DNA of 64,000 nucleotides. It comes from JACOMS01 sp964352785 (GTDB lineage Bacteria; Pseudomonadota; Alphaproteobacteria; Caulobacterales; Maricaulaceae). The DNA lies in NCBI GenBank assembly GCA_964352785.1, contig CAYGTI010000011.1:39555-103554 (forward strand), in the 5' to 3' direction. Below are positions 26,668-35,708 of the stretch, piece by piece (the first letter of the stretch is position 1; the number at the start of each line of letters is the position of its first letter). The notes under the pieces are model-generated. The model searched no databases. It saw only the letters and a program-made list of their open reading frames with translations, and was not told the DNA's origin. The translations under genes were made by a program, and so were the position numbers.

Positions 26668-27420
26668 TTAGGCTGCGGTTTTGCGGCCCTTTATTTTTTT
26701 GTACAGAATGGGAATAAGCGCGAGCACAATAAGCCCGATGATTGGCGCTAATATACGCGGCTGCGTCATCAAGCCGGAGAGCTTCACATCATCCCCTGCG
26801 TCAAATACGGCTCCGATGCCGTCGCCAATGCTGGCATAGACCAGCGCGCCCGGAATGATTCCAAAAAAGGTACTAATAATATAATTGCGCAGCTTCACAT
26901 CAAACAGAGCCGGGACAATATTGACGATGAAAAACGGAAAGGCTGGGATCAGGCGCAGGATAAACAAATATGATAGCTCATTCTCTTTCAAGCCCGCCTC
27001 GAATTTCTTCATATAGGGTCCGGCCTTTTTGGACAGGGTATCCCCAATAGCGTAGCGCGCCGCAAGGAAAATACCTGCTGCGCCGAGGGTCGCTCCGATG
27101 ACAATTCCAGCCCCACCCAAAAGCGTACCGAACATAAAGCCGCCGAAAATAGATAGAAAGCTCGCCCCCGGAAATGAAATACCGACGAGCACAGCATACA
27201 AGCATATAAATCCGGCCAAGGTTAAAACAAGATTATCGCGAACAAAACCCGATAAAAGCTCACGGTTATCCCTGAGGGTGTCCAGATTGACATAATCTGG
27301 TCCGCCGAACACAAAAAAAAGTGTGAGCGCGGCGGCAATGATCCCTAGGGGTAGAAGACGCCGGGCAAGGCTTTTAGGCGCAGCATTTGGCAGTGTATCA
27401 TTATCAGGAAGTGATGTCAT
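26668..27420 (-). CDS. TVP38/TMEM64 (DedA-related) membrane protein
   Basis: 250 residues, about six membrane segments. The SNARE-associated/VTT core is clear: GISFPGASFLSIFGGFMFG, then GATLGAAGIFLAARYAIG and RLIPAFPFFIVNIVPALF. VTT proteins are lipid scramblases or transporters in the inner membrane. Four bases after the DUF547 gene and 22 before the MerA-like gene, so one operon. Confidence 0.9.
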   Translation of the reverse strand: MTSLPDNDTLPNAAPKSLARRLLPLGIIAAALTLFFVFGGPDYVNLDTLRDNRELLSGFVRDNLVLTLAGFICLYAVLVGISFPGASFLSIFGGFMFGTLLGGAGIVIGATLGAAGIFLAARYAIGDTLSKKAGPYMKKFEAGLKENELSYLFILRLIPAFPFFIVNIVPALFDVKLRNYIISTFFGIIPGALVYASIGDGIGAVFDAGDDVKLSGLMTQPRILAPIIGLIVLALIPILYKKIKGRKTAA

Positions 27421-27424
27421 AGCT

Positions 27425-28360
27425 TTACTCGTTCAGTGACCAGATATAGCCGTAATCTACAATTTTGGCCCCGCCGTCTATGGCTTTGGCAAGATCCGGT
27501 TCGGCGTATTTTCTGAGGTGAGCTAGGATACCAGCATCATTTCCGCCAAAGTCTTCTTTAAACCATTTATAGATAGATGAAACCTTCAGACCTTTGTCTG
27601 TTACGCGCGCGCCGCGCGGAGAATTAATAAATATACGGGCTGCCGCGTCTCGCTCTGCGTCTAATGTGCCGGCCGTCCAGGGTTTTGCGCCAAGATTAGG
27701 GCATCCGATACTCGCGCAATTGACCATGTAGTGGATTAATGGCGAAGGATAATTTTCCCGTAAGGTTTTGTGTTCAATATCATCAAGGCTCATTTTTTTA
27801 CCGGCCACAGTGACGAGGTCGCGCTTCCAAGGTCCGGCGCGCCAGCCGGACTTGATGTCTCTGATGGATTTTACCGGGTAATTATCAACCACGACTTTGA
27901 TGGTCACTGCGTTGTAAAGGTTCGCCCAAAACGCAATGGCTTCGCTGTTGGACAGCGCGCTCACATCCGTTGTTTCGAGTTCTTGAATATACGAGTCCAG
28001 AGCGCTCCTGTCGGCGGGATTGGCCGCCAGAGCGCCATAATTGAACCGCGCGACGCCGATATCATCGGGCGCTTTAATGTATTTTTCTAAAATCATAACC
28101 CACTCATAACCTAGTGATGACGCCGCCGCCACATATTTGGGGGATGATGCGGCAGCAGCGTCCTGGATTATATCAACCATAAGGGAGTCCGTGCCTGCAA
28201 CATCGCGAGAGGCGGTAGGCGCGGTATGGGTGGTCAATATAATGGGGTTCGACATAGCGGGTTTTTCATCGACCATTTTGGCCAACGCCGGGTTGCTTGC
28301 AAAGAGCAGGACGGCAGGTAAACTAGCAGCCTTGAGGTAATGCAAAATAGCTTTGGGCAT
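27425..28360 (-). CDS. DUF547 protein, exported
   Basis: 311 residues from the ATG at 28360, which has CGGAG five to six bases upstream; the ATG at 28381 lacks one. The N-terminus is a signal peptide (hydrophobic PAVLLFASNPALA, cleavage after ALA). The DUF547 core has NLYNAVTIKVVVDNYPVKSI, LDDIEHKTLRE and HYMVNCASIGCPNLG with conserved His and two Cys. Function unknown; residue pattern suggests a thiol or hydrolase-like site. First gene of the trio. Confidence 0.88.
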   Translation of the reverse strand: MPKAILHYLKAASLPAVLLFASNPALAKMVDEKPAMSNPIILTTHTAPTASRDVAGTDSLMVDIIQDAAAASSPKYVAAASSLGYEWVMILEKYIKAPDDIGVARFNYGALAANPADRSALDSYIQELETTDVSALSNSEAIAFWANLYNAVTIKVVVDNYPVKSIRDIKSGWRAGPWKRDLVTVAGKKMSLDDIEHKTLRENYPSPLIHYMVNCASIGCPNLGAKPWTAGTLDAERDAAARIFINSPRGARVTDKGLKVSSIYKWFKEDFGGNDAGILAHLRKYAEPDLAKAIDGGAKIVDYGYIWSLNE

Positions 28361-28511
28361 AAAAACTCCGTTGTCTTTCAAGGTGTCTATAAGCCCGTCA
28401 TCCCGTCGTTACACGTCACAGACGTTCACGAAACCGTGCACGCGCGGTAGACTCCGGGAAATAACGTATTGAGGGCGCCGCTTTTACATTATAAAACCCT
28501 CTGAACATCAC

Positions 28512-28540
28512 TTGACTTCCTGCGGTACGCCGATTAAACG
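28512..28540 (+). promoter_or_regulatory. Possible rpmH promoter
   Basis: TTGACT (28512-28517) as a -35, with an A/T-rich TTAAAC about 16 bases later (28534-28539) as a weak -10, some 60 bases before rpmH. The -35 is good, the -10 poor. Confidence 0.35.
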
Positions 28541-28596
28541 ACGCCGCTTATGAATATTACGGCTTGCTTTTCGTGCGGGCCGCATTGGAGACTATC

Positions 28597-28731
28597 ATGA
28601 AACGGACTTTTCAACCTTCAGAATTGGTTCGCAAACGCCGCCACGGTTTTCGCTCACGCATGGCGACAAAAAATGGCCGGGCTGTATTGGCGCGCCGCCG
28701 CGCAAAAGGCCGCAAGGTTCTTTCCGCTTAA
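28597..28731 (+). CDS. rpmH: 50S ribosomal protein L34
   Basis: 44 residues, the normal L34 length: MKRTFQPSELVRKRRHGF, then RSRMATKNGRAVLARRR and the basic end KGRKVLSA. TTGGAG lies seven bases upstream of the ATG. Followed at 24 bases by rnpA, the near-universal pair. Confidence 0.98.
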   Translation: MKRTFQPSELVRKRRHGFRSRMATKNGRAVLARRRAKGRKVLSA

Positions 28732-28754
28732 ACCTGTTCTCTGAACGGACACCT

Positions 28755-29099
28755 ATGTCCCAAGACACACATTCACTCGGGCGGCTGAGAAAGCGGTCCG
28801 AGTTTTTGTATGTCAGAGACGGGCGTTACAAGGCTGTGGGCGGAGTTGTTGTGCAGTCCCGGGCCAATCCGGAAAACGGTAAGGTGATCCGCTCTGGCTT
28901 CACGGCGACCAAGAAGATTGGCAATGCTGTCATTCGCAACCGCGCAAAGCGCCGTCTTCGCGCGGCGGCCCACGAAAAACTCCCTATATTAGGCAAAGCC
29001 GGGCAGGATTATGTTTTCATCGCGCGGCAAAGCACGGTAAAGCGCGGCTATAATGATTTGCTCGCAGATGTTGAAAAGGCCTTGTTAAGCCTGAATTGA
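28755..29099 (+). CDS. rnpA: Ribonuclease P protein component
   Basis: 114 residues. Binds the RNase P RNA and aids 5' maturation of tRNAs. The RNR signature appears as IGNAVIRNRAKRRLRAA, with FTATKK before it. It stands between rpmH and yidC. The usual small yidD gene is not present in the 57-base gap to yidC. Confidence 0.96.
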   Translation: MSQDTHSLGRLRKRSEFLYVRDGRYKAVGGVVVQSRANPENGKVIRSGFTATKKIGNAVIRNRAKRRLRAAAHEKLPILGKAGQDYVFIARQSTVKRGYNDLLADVEKALLSLN

Positions 29100-29156
29100 T
29101 AAATGGCCGACTGTAAACGGCACGTAAGTGATTAGAGTTAAACGAAAAGAGACGTC

Positions 29157-30929
29157 ATGGAAGACCAGAAAAACTTTATTCTCGCGCTTGTTTTGTCCGG
29201 CATGGTCATGATGGGCTATTGGTTCTTCTTTGCCAAACCTCTGGCCGAAGAAGCGCAAATCAACGCCCAATTTGAAAAAGCCCAAGCGGAAGCGCAGGCT
29301 AAACTTGAGCTCGTGCCAGAGGCCGCCATAAAGCCTGTCTTGCCGCGCGGAACCATCGCGACCCCCGGCCAGCGGATTAAAATCGAAACACCGTCTTTAT
29401 ACGGCTCTTTTTTGGTGGAAGGGATGCGTTTTGATGATATCCACCTTAAAAACTACAAACAAACCATCAAAAAAGGCAGCGACAACCTGATTTTGCTCTC
29501 ACCTGAGGGCACAGACCATGCGGCCTATATTTTTGATAATTGGACCCGCGTCAATGACCGCCTCGGCGCAAACACCCTCTGGGCAGTGGTCTCTGGGACA
29601 ATATTAACGCCGCAGAGCCCAGTTGTCCTCTCCCATGAAGGCGAAGGCTTTCGGGTCGAGCGTACAGTTACTGTTGATGACCGCTACCTGATAACGCTTG
29701 ATGATGTTGTCACCAACACATCAGGCAGTGAAATTGCGCTCATGCGTAAAGGCGTCTCCCGTCAGCACGGCTTGCCGGATGATTTGACAAATTTCTTTAT
29801 CCTCCAAGAGGGCCCCATCGCGATTGTGGACGGTAAGCTTTGGGACATGAAATATAAAAAACTGAGCAAAGAGCGCGTGGCCACCAAAGTCGGTGAAAGC
29901 GGCTGGGTTGGCCTGACGGACAAATATTGGCTATCTGCGGCGGTTGCGCCTCAAGGTAAACCGATGACTGCAGATTATCGGTTTACGACGATTAACGACA
30001 CCGAGGTTTACGAGGCGGCTTATACTCTCGACCCGATGACGCTGACGGCAGGAACAACCATTGAGTCCAAGGGCTTTATTTTTGCGGGCGCGAAAGACCG
30101 AGATGTTTTACTGAATTATCAAACGGACGCTGATATAAATATCAAGGAATTTGAACGCGCGATTGACTGGGGCTTTTTGCGGATTCTGACCCGTCCCATG
30201 ACCGCCGTCTTGTCTTGGCTTGGTAATTCAATTGGTAATTTTGGTCTTGGCATTATGGTGCTAACCTTGGTTCTCAAGCTCTTCATGTTCCCTTTGTTTA
30301 ACAAGCAATATGAGAGCCAAGCCAAAATGAAAAAGGTGCAGCCAAAGCTTAAGAAAATTCAAGAAATCTACAAAGGCGACCGCAGCAAGCTGCAACAGGA
30401 AATGATGAAGCTTTATAAAACCGAAGGCGTGAATCCGGCGGCAGGGTGTTTGCCGATTATTCCGACAATTTTCATCTTCTTCGCGCTTTATAAGACCGTT
30501 CTGATTAATGTTGAACTGCGCCATGCGCCGTTCTTTGGCTGGATTACCGATCTGTCGGCGCGTGATCCGCTCTCTATTCTCAACGGGTTTGGGATTTTCC
30601 CATGGCCCGCTATCCCGGTTGAATTCCTCTCCTTCTTTGCTATTGGGCCGCTCGCTATTCTTTACGGCGTGACCATGGCGGCGATGTATACGCTCACGCC
30701 GCAAGTGGGCGCTGATCCGATGCAGCAAAAAATCTTCAAATTTATGCCGTGGATATTCATGTTCATTCTCGCGCCGTTCGCGATGGGCCTTCTAGTCTAC
30801 TGGGTCTGGAACAATGTGCTGTCATTCATTCAGCAATATTACATTACCCGAAAGTTTAAGGTCGACACGCCGGTTGATAAGTTCTTCAGGAAAATAACCG
30901 GACGCCCGGAACCGGACGAAGCGAGCTAG
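29157..30929 (+). CDS. yidC: Membrane protein insertase YidC
   Basis: 590 residues, the long Gram-negative form: N-terminal helix (about 7-24), large periplasmic beta-domain (about 55-345) and a C-terminal five-helix insertase core (IDWGFLRILTRPM, GNFGLGIMVLTLVLK, NPAAGCLPIIPTIFIFFALYK). It inserts inner-membrane proteins with or without SecYEG. Typical position after rnpA and before engB. Confidence 0.97.
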   Translation: MEDQKNFILALVLSGMVMMGYWFFFAKPLAEEAQINAQFEKAQAEAQAKLELVPEAAIKPVLPRGTIATPGQRIKIETPSLYGSFLVEGMRFDDIHLKNYKQTIKKGSDNLILLSPEGTDHAAYIFDNWTRVNDRLGANTLWAVVSGTILTPQSPVVLSHEGEGFRVERTVTVDDRYLITLDDVVTNTSGSEIALMRKGVSRQHGLPDDLTNFFILQEGPIAIVDGKLWDMKYKKLSKERVATKVGESGWVGLTDKYWLSAAVAPQGKPMTADYRFTTINDTEVYEAAYTLDPMTLTAGTTIESKGFIFAGAKDRDVLLNYQTDADINIKEFERAIDWGFLRILTRPMTAVLSWLGNSIGNFGLGIMVLTLVLKLFMFPLFNKQYESQAKMKKVQPKLKKIQEIYKGDRSKLQQEMMKLYKTEGVNPAAGCLPIIPTIFIFFALYKTVLINVELRHAPFFGWITDLSARDPLSILNGFGIFPWPAIPVEFLSFFAIGPLAILYGVTMAAMYTLTPQVGADPMQQKIFKFMPWIFMFILAPFAMGLLVYWVWNNVLSFIQQYYITRKFKVDTPVDKFFRKITGRPEPDEAS

Positions 30930-30963
30930 CTTCGTCGAGTAAAACAAACAAAGGCTGACATAC

Positions 30964-31614
30964 GTGAACGATGCCGAATATAAAGACTACCTAGAGACGG
31001 GCCGCCTTCTTTTCGCGCGGCCCGTGACCTTTATGCTTAGCGGCGTCAGCCTTGACGCGCTGCCGCCTGCAGATTTGTCCGAAGTCTGTTTTGCGGGCCG
31101 ATCAAATGTAGGAAAATCTAGCTTGATCAACGCACTGACTAACCAGAACGGGTTGGCGCGCGCGTCGAACACGCCCGGGCGAACGCGGGAGCTGAATTAT
31201 TTTAGCGCAGACGAGCGTATCCGTTTGGTAGACTTGCCGGGCTATGGCTATGCGAGAGCCTCAAAAACAGACATTGAGCGATGGACAAAATTAACGCGGG
31301 CTTATCTTGCCGGCCGAGCGGCCCTGCGGCGGGTGTTTTTGTTGATTGATAGTCGCCACGGCCTGAAACCGGGCGATCTGGAGATCATGGCAATACTGGA
31401 CGAGACGGCCGTGACCTATCAATTGATTCTCACGAAAATCGATAAAATCAAAAAAACCGAGCTGGAAAAGGTCGCAATCCGTACGCAAAAGGCCATTGCA
31501 AAGCGTCCGGCGGCGCACCCGGAGCTGATTCATACCTCATCTGTGAAAAAAACAGGTTTGGATGTGCTCCAAGCTGAGATTGCCGCCTTGGCCTTGCCGG
31601 ATCATCGCGTATAA
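30964..31614 (+). CDS. engB: Ribosome biogenesis GTPase EngB (YihA/YsxC)
   Basis: 216 residues, GTG start. G1 GRSNVGKSSLINAL, G3 DLPGYGYARAS and G4 TKIDK are intact. Essential GTPase of large-subunit maturation. The stop lies eight bases before argB; the group yidC-engB-argB is conserved in alphaproteobacteria. Confidence 0.96.
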   Translation: MNDAEYKDYLETGRLLFARPVTFMLSGVSLDALPPADLSEVCFAGRSNVGKSSLINALTNQNGLARASNTPGRTRELNYFSADERIRLVDLPGYGYARASKTDIERWTKLTRAYLAGRAALRRVFLLIDSRHGLKPGDLEIMAILDETAVTYQLILTKIDKIKKTELEKVAIRTQKAIAKRPAAHPELIHTSSVKKTGLDVLQAEIAALALPDHRV

Positions 31615-31621
31615 AGCCTCT

Positions 31622-32485
31622 ATGTTAAAACGCCGCATAAATGAAACCGGGTGGGCCAGCGCGAAGACATTGTCCGAGGCTTTGCCGTTTATTCAAAGAT
31701 ATGCCGGGAGGACAATTGTCATCAAGTTTGGCGGACATGCGATGGGCAGCCCTGAGCTGACCCGCGATTTTGCCAATGATGTTGTGCTTTTAAAGCAATT
31801 TGGTATTCGCCCCGTCATCGTGCACGGCGGCGGCCCACAAATTGGCCGTATGCTCGAGCGCCTCAATATTAAAAGCGAATTTGTCGATGGCCTGCGGGTG
31901 TCCGATATCGAAACCGTTGAAATTGCCGAGATGGTTTTATCCGGCGGGATCAATAAATCTCTCGTCCAAGCGATCAACAAGGCCGGAGGCCGGGCCGTTG
32001 GTATCTCCGGTAAAGACGCAGGATTAATTACAGCACGAAAAATGCGTGAAGACTTAGGGTTTGCGGGCGAACCCGTTCATACGGATGTCGCTGTTTTGGA
32101 TGTGTTGGCGTCTGCTGATCCTGGTTTTATCCCTGTTGTGTCTCCCATCAGCGTGGGCGAGGATGGTGCGAGCTACAACGTAAATGCTGATACGGCGGCG
32201 GGTGTTTTGGCGGGCGCGCTGAGGGCATCTCGGTTGATGTTGTTGACTGATATTCAGGGCGTCATGGATAATGAAGGTAACTTTTTAACCCGGCTTAGCC
32301 GCTTGGACGCACAAGAGCTGATCGATAGCGGCGTCGCCAAGGGCGGCATGATTCCCAAGCTGGAAACCGCTATGACCGCGATTAAAGACGGGGTTGATGC
32401 GGTTGTCATTCTGGATGGCCGCCGCGCGCACGGGCTGCTGGTCGAGCTGTTCACAGACCAAGGCGCAGGGACGCTCCTCGAATGA
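31622..32485 (+). CDS. argB: Acetylglutamate kinase
   Basis: 287 residues from ATG 31622; an earlier in-frame start would overlap engB and add non-family residues. Second step of arginine synthesis, phosphorylating N-acetylglutamate. IKFGGHAMG is the ATP-site Lys motif, VHGGGPQIG the substrate loop, and SYNVNADTAAG and KGGMIPKLE complete the active site. ATGA overlap with the next gene. Confidence 0.96.
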   Translation: MLKRRINETGWASAKTLSEALPFIQRYAGRTIVIKFGGHAMGSPELTRDFANDVVLLKQFGIRPVIVHGGGPQIGRMLERLNIKSEFVDGLRVSDIETVEIAEMVLSGGINKSLVQAINKAGGRAVGISGKDAGLITARKMREDLGFAGEPVHTDVAVLDVLASADPGFIPVVSPISVGEDGASYNVNADTAAGVLAGALRASRLMLLTDIQGVMDNEGNFLTRLSRLDAQELIDSGVAKGGMIPKLETAMTAIKDGVDAVVILDGRRAHGLLVELFTDQGAGTLLE

Positions 32486-33534
32486 TGCGCTGGTTTTTTT
32501 CGGCATTAGTTATGACCTCTGTATTGTGGATGTCTGGAGCGTTAGCGGCTGCGCAGGTTGCGGACGAAGAAAGTGAGCCGACGTGGGAGGTGTGTAATGA
32601 AACCTCCTTTATTCTTCGAACGGCCATAGCCTATGAGCTGAGCGGGCGTCTTGTGGCGCGTGGCTGGATGCGACTAAGGCCCGGTCAATGCGAGGCCGTG
32701 GACGTCCCAGACGGCGAAACAAAATATATATATGCTGAGAGCTCAAACGCCTATCAAGGGGGCGTGCGCGAATGGAAGGGCAGCCTGCCGCTTTGTACCG
32801 AAGACGCCGCGTTCACAGCGGATCCGGCGGATAGCTGCAAGCCCGGAGAGCCCAATACGCGCTCATATTTAACGATCGACCCCGGTGACCCTAGAACAAC
32901 CTTTGTTGAGCCTGAAGATTATGGCCGCAGGGCCGAAGCTGCCGGGTTGCAACGGCTGCTGCGTGACAATGGGTATAAAATCACGCGTATTGATGGTGTG
33001 TCAGGCCGGAGAACCACGCGCACAATTGCGCAGTTCCTTACAGAAAATAAACTGGCCGCTAATCTGACGATTGCGGAAAAGGTCGATGCCCTTGAACTCA
33101 CAGCCAAAACACGATTGGATAATGTGGGGCTAACCGTGTGTAATCGATCTTCTGATATGATTTGGGCGGCTATCGGGCGGCGTTATGCGAATAATTGGGA
33201 GTCGCGCGGATGGTGGACAATACCCGTGTCTGGATGTTTTCAGCTTGTTCCGGAAACCCTTAAGGGCTCAGAGATGCATGTTTTTGCTCGCCAGCAAAAT
33301 AAAAACCCGGACGGCACATTGCGTACTGACAAAACATTACGTCCGGTTTCTTCTGCGCCGTCGCAATTTTGTATCACCGAGGCACGGTTCTCTGCGCTTG
33401 GGCGTGCAGACTGTGCTGCCAATGGCTACGAGCCCGTAGACTTTCGCGCCGTATCAACAGAAAGCGAAGGCGTCATTATCAATCTGACAGATGCTGATTT
33501 TGGCGAACCAACGGTACCGGGTCTGCGCCGTTAA
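32482..33534 (+). CDS. Exported protein with two DUF1036 domains
   Basis: 350 residues. Signal peptide (MMRWFFSALVMTSVLWMSGALA), then a first DUF1036 domain (about 32-140; WEVCNETSFILRTAIAY, GWMRLRPGQCEAV), a middle segment resembling a peptidoglycan-binding or helical repeat (RLLRDNGYKITRIDGVSGRRT), and a second DUF1036 domain (about 215-335; LTVCNRSSDMIWAAIG, GWWTIPVSGCFQL). Conserved cysteines in each copy suggest periplasmic disulfides. Function unknown. Overlaps argB by four bases and the next gene by one (TAATG). Confidence 0.85.
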   Translation: MMRWFFSALVMTSVLWMSGALAAAQVADEESEPTWEVCNETSFILRTAIAYELSGRLVARGWMRLRPGQCEAVDVPDGETKYIYAESSNAYQGGVREWKGSLPLCTEDAAFTADPADSCKPGEPNTRSYLTIDPGDPRTTFVEPEDYGRRAEAAGLQRLLRDNGYKITRIDGVSGRRTTRTIAQFLTENKLAANLTIAEKVDALELTAKTRLDNVGLTVCNRSSDMIWAAIGRRYANNWESRGWWTIPVSGCFQLVPETLKGSEMHVFARQQNKNPDGTLRTDKTLRPVSSAPSQFCITEARFSALGRADCAANGYEPVDFRAVSTESEGVIINLTDADFGEPTVPGLRR

Positions 33535-34214
33535 TGAACGTCTCCCATGTCACCAACTGGATTTTTGATCTCGATAATACGCTTTACCGGGGTGACGCGG
33601 CGTTCTTTTCACAGATCGACAAGAAAATGACGGCTTTTATTAGCCGCTATCTCGCGCTTCAACCCACGGATGCCCGTCTATTACAAAAACAATATTTAGC
33701 AGAATATGGAACATCGCTCTCTGGCCTGATGGCCGTTCACGGTATGGATCCGGCAGAATTCCTTGATTATGTGCATGATGTTGATCTGGACTTTCTGGAA
33801 CCAAGTTCGGCGTTGCGCGCGGCGATTGACGCGCTGCCGGGCCGCAAATTCATTTTCACCAACGGCTCTCGTGGTCATGCCTTGAATGTTGGTCACCACT
33901 TGGAGCTTTACGATCTGTTTGACGGTGTATTCGGTATTGAAGACATGGATTATGTGCCCAAACCCAAACGCTCGCCCTACATCAAATTTTGTGACGTGTT
34001 TGATATTGACCCTAAAACGGCCATTATGTTTGAAGACAGTGAGCGCAACCTCGAGGTGCCAAAACATATGGGAATGGCCACAGTTTTGGTCGCGTCGGAA
34101 CTGGACTGGGCGGGTGATTTGAAAAAAAGTAATGCGCACGACGCGAGCGCTGTAGCTAACTGGGTTGATGTGTTTACCAATGATTTGGCTGAGTGGCTTA
34201 CTACTCGGACTTAA
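33534..34214 (+). CDS. HAD-family pyrimidine 5'-nucleotidase
   Basis: 226 residues. Motif I FDLDNTLYRG supplies the nucleophilic Asp, motif II is FTNGSRGHAL, motif III the Lys in KPKRSPYIKF, and motif IV FEDSERNLEV. Matches the alphaproteobacterial 'pyrimidine 5'-nucleotidase' group that dephosphorylates UMP/CMP-type substrates; exact substrate not certain. Translationally coupled to the DUF1036 gene by a one-base overlap. Confidence 0.9.
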   Translation: MNVSHVTNWIFDLDNTLYRGDAAFFSQIDKKMTAFISRYLALQPTDARLLQKQYLAEYGTSLSGLMAVHGMDPAEFLDYVHDVDLDFLEPSSALRAAIDALPGRKFIFTNGSRGHALNVGHHLELYDLFDGVFGIEDMDYVPKPKRSPYIKFCDVFDIDPKTAIMFEDSERNLEVPKHMGMATVLVASELDWAGDLKKSNAHDASAVANWVDVFTNDLAEWLTTRT

Positions 34215-34260
34215 GCTGCGAAGGCTTGACCCGCGCGGCGTGCATCCCTAGTTAACGCTC

Positions 34261-34779
34261 ATGACTATTCGCCCTATATTGACGGTTCCCAACCCGGTTC
34301 TCAAAGAGGTCTCAAAACCTGTTGAGGTCGTGACGGACGAGACGCGCTCGCTGATGGATGACATGCTCGAAACCATGTACGCAGCGCCCGGTATCGGGCT
34401 TGCGGCGGTTCAGATCGGCGTGCCTTTAAATGTGATTGTCATGGACCTCGCCCGCGAAGGCGAAGACCCCAATCCGCAATATTTCGTCAATCCTGAAATC
34501 CTCGAAAATGTTGATAAAACACAACCCTATGAGGAAGGGTGTCTGTCCGTTCCAGATGTGTTTGACACGGTAGATCGCCCGGAGCGGGTGAAACTGACCT
34601 ATCTGAATTATAATGGCGAGCAGGTCACAGAATGGGCTGAAGGCCTTTATGCGGTGTGTATTCAGCACGAAATGGATCATCTCAAAGGGATTGTCTTTAT
34701 TGATTATCTCTCGCGCCTCAAACGTGAGCGCGCCGTCAAAAAAGTTATTAAAGCCGAGAAACTGAAAGCGGCGGGATAA
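34261..34779 (+). CDS. def: Peptide deformylase
   Basis: 172 residues. Removes the formyl group from nascent proteins. All three metal-site motifs are intact: GIGLAAVQIG, EEGCLSVP and QHEMDHLKG. One-base overlap with fmt, its functional partner. Confidence 0.97.
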   Translation: MTIRPILTVPNPVLKEVSKPVEVVTDETRSLMDDMLETMYAAPGIGLAAVQIGVPLNVIVMDLAREGEDPNPQYFVNPEILENVDKTQPYEEGCLSVPDVFDTVDRPERVKLTYLNYNGEQVTEWAEGLYAVCIQHEMDHLKGIVFIDYLSRLKRERAVKKVIKAEKLKAAG

Positions 34780-35696
34780 TGAGTCTTCGCGTGGCCTTTA
34801 TGGGCACTCCTGATTTTGCCGTGCCGTCTTTGTCCGAGCTAATTTCCAGCGGCTATGATGTGGCGCGCGTTTACAGCCAGCCCCCGCGCCGTGCGGGACG
34901 GGGCAAACACCTGGCCAAAAGCCCTGTCCATAAATTTGCCGAGATTATGGGTATTCCGGTTCACACGCCCGAAAAGTTTCGGCTCTCTTCTGTCATTGAT
35001 GATTTTGAAGCTTTGGACGTCGATGTCGGCTGTGTGGTGGCCTATGGGCAGATTTTGCCGCAGCGCGCGCTGGAAGCGCCCGTATATGGCTGCCTGAACT
35101 TGCACGGCTCGCTGCTGCCGCGCTGGCGCGGCGCGGCGCCTGTACAGCGCGCCATTATGGCCGGAGATAAAACGACCGGCGTTCAAATTATGCAAATGGC
35201 TAAAGGGCTGGACACGGGCGATATCCTGCTCTCGGAAACGGTTCCGATTGAGCGCGCGGACACATCTGGCACTTTATCTGATCGGCTCTCGCGCATTGGC
35301 GCGGACATGTGGCCGCGCGCATTGGCGGCGCTGGCGCGCGGCGGCCTTACGCCGACGCCCCAAACGGGCGAGGCGGTCTATGCCCATAAAATAGAAAAAT
35401 CCGAAGCCCGTATTGATTGGTCACGCCCGGCATCTGAACTGGATTGTCACATTCGGGGCCTTGCGCCATTTCCCGGTGCGTGGTGCGAGATCGGCGGGCA
35501 GCGCGTTAAGGTACATCTCGCGCACGCTGAAGATGGGCATGGCAAACTAGGGACGATCTTGGACGATAATTTGCTTGTCGCTTGCGGCGAAGGCGCGCTG
35601 CGTCTGATGCAGGTGCAGCCTGCCGGAAAATCAAAAATGAGCGCAGAAGAGTTTTTGCGGGGTTCTCCGATCAAACCTCATACGCAACTGTTGTAG
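34779..35696 (+). CDS. fmt: Methionyl-tRNA formyltransferase
   Basis: 305 residues. Formylates initiator Met-tRNA using 10-formyl-THF. FMGTPDFAVPSL opens the protein; LNLHGSLLPRWRGAAP holds the catalytic His, and KGLDTGDILL the Asp region. The C-terminal tRNA-binding domain starts near residue 205. Normally followed directly by truA, but here an extra gene intervenes. Confidence 0.97.
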   Translation: MSLRVAFMGTPDFAVPSLSELISSGYDVARVYSQPPRRAGRGKHLAKSPVHKFAEIMGIPVHTPEKFRLSSVIDDFEALDVDVGCVVAYGQILPQRALEAPVYGCLNLHGSLLPRWRGAAPVQRAIMAGDKTTGVQIMQMAKGLDTGDILLSETVPIERADTSGTLSDRLSRIGADMWPRALAALARGGLTPTPQTGEAVYAHKIEKSEARIDWSRPASELDCHIRGLAPFPGAWCEIGGQRVKVHLAHAEDGHGKLGTILDDNLLVACGEGALRLMQVQPAGKSKMSAEEFLRGSPIKPHTQLL

Positions 35697-35708
35697 GACT
35701 GCATTATT

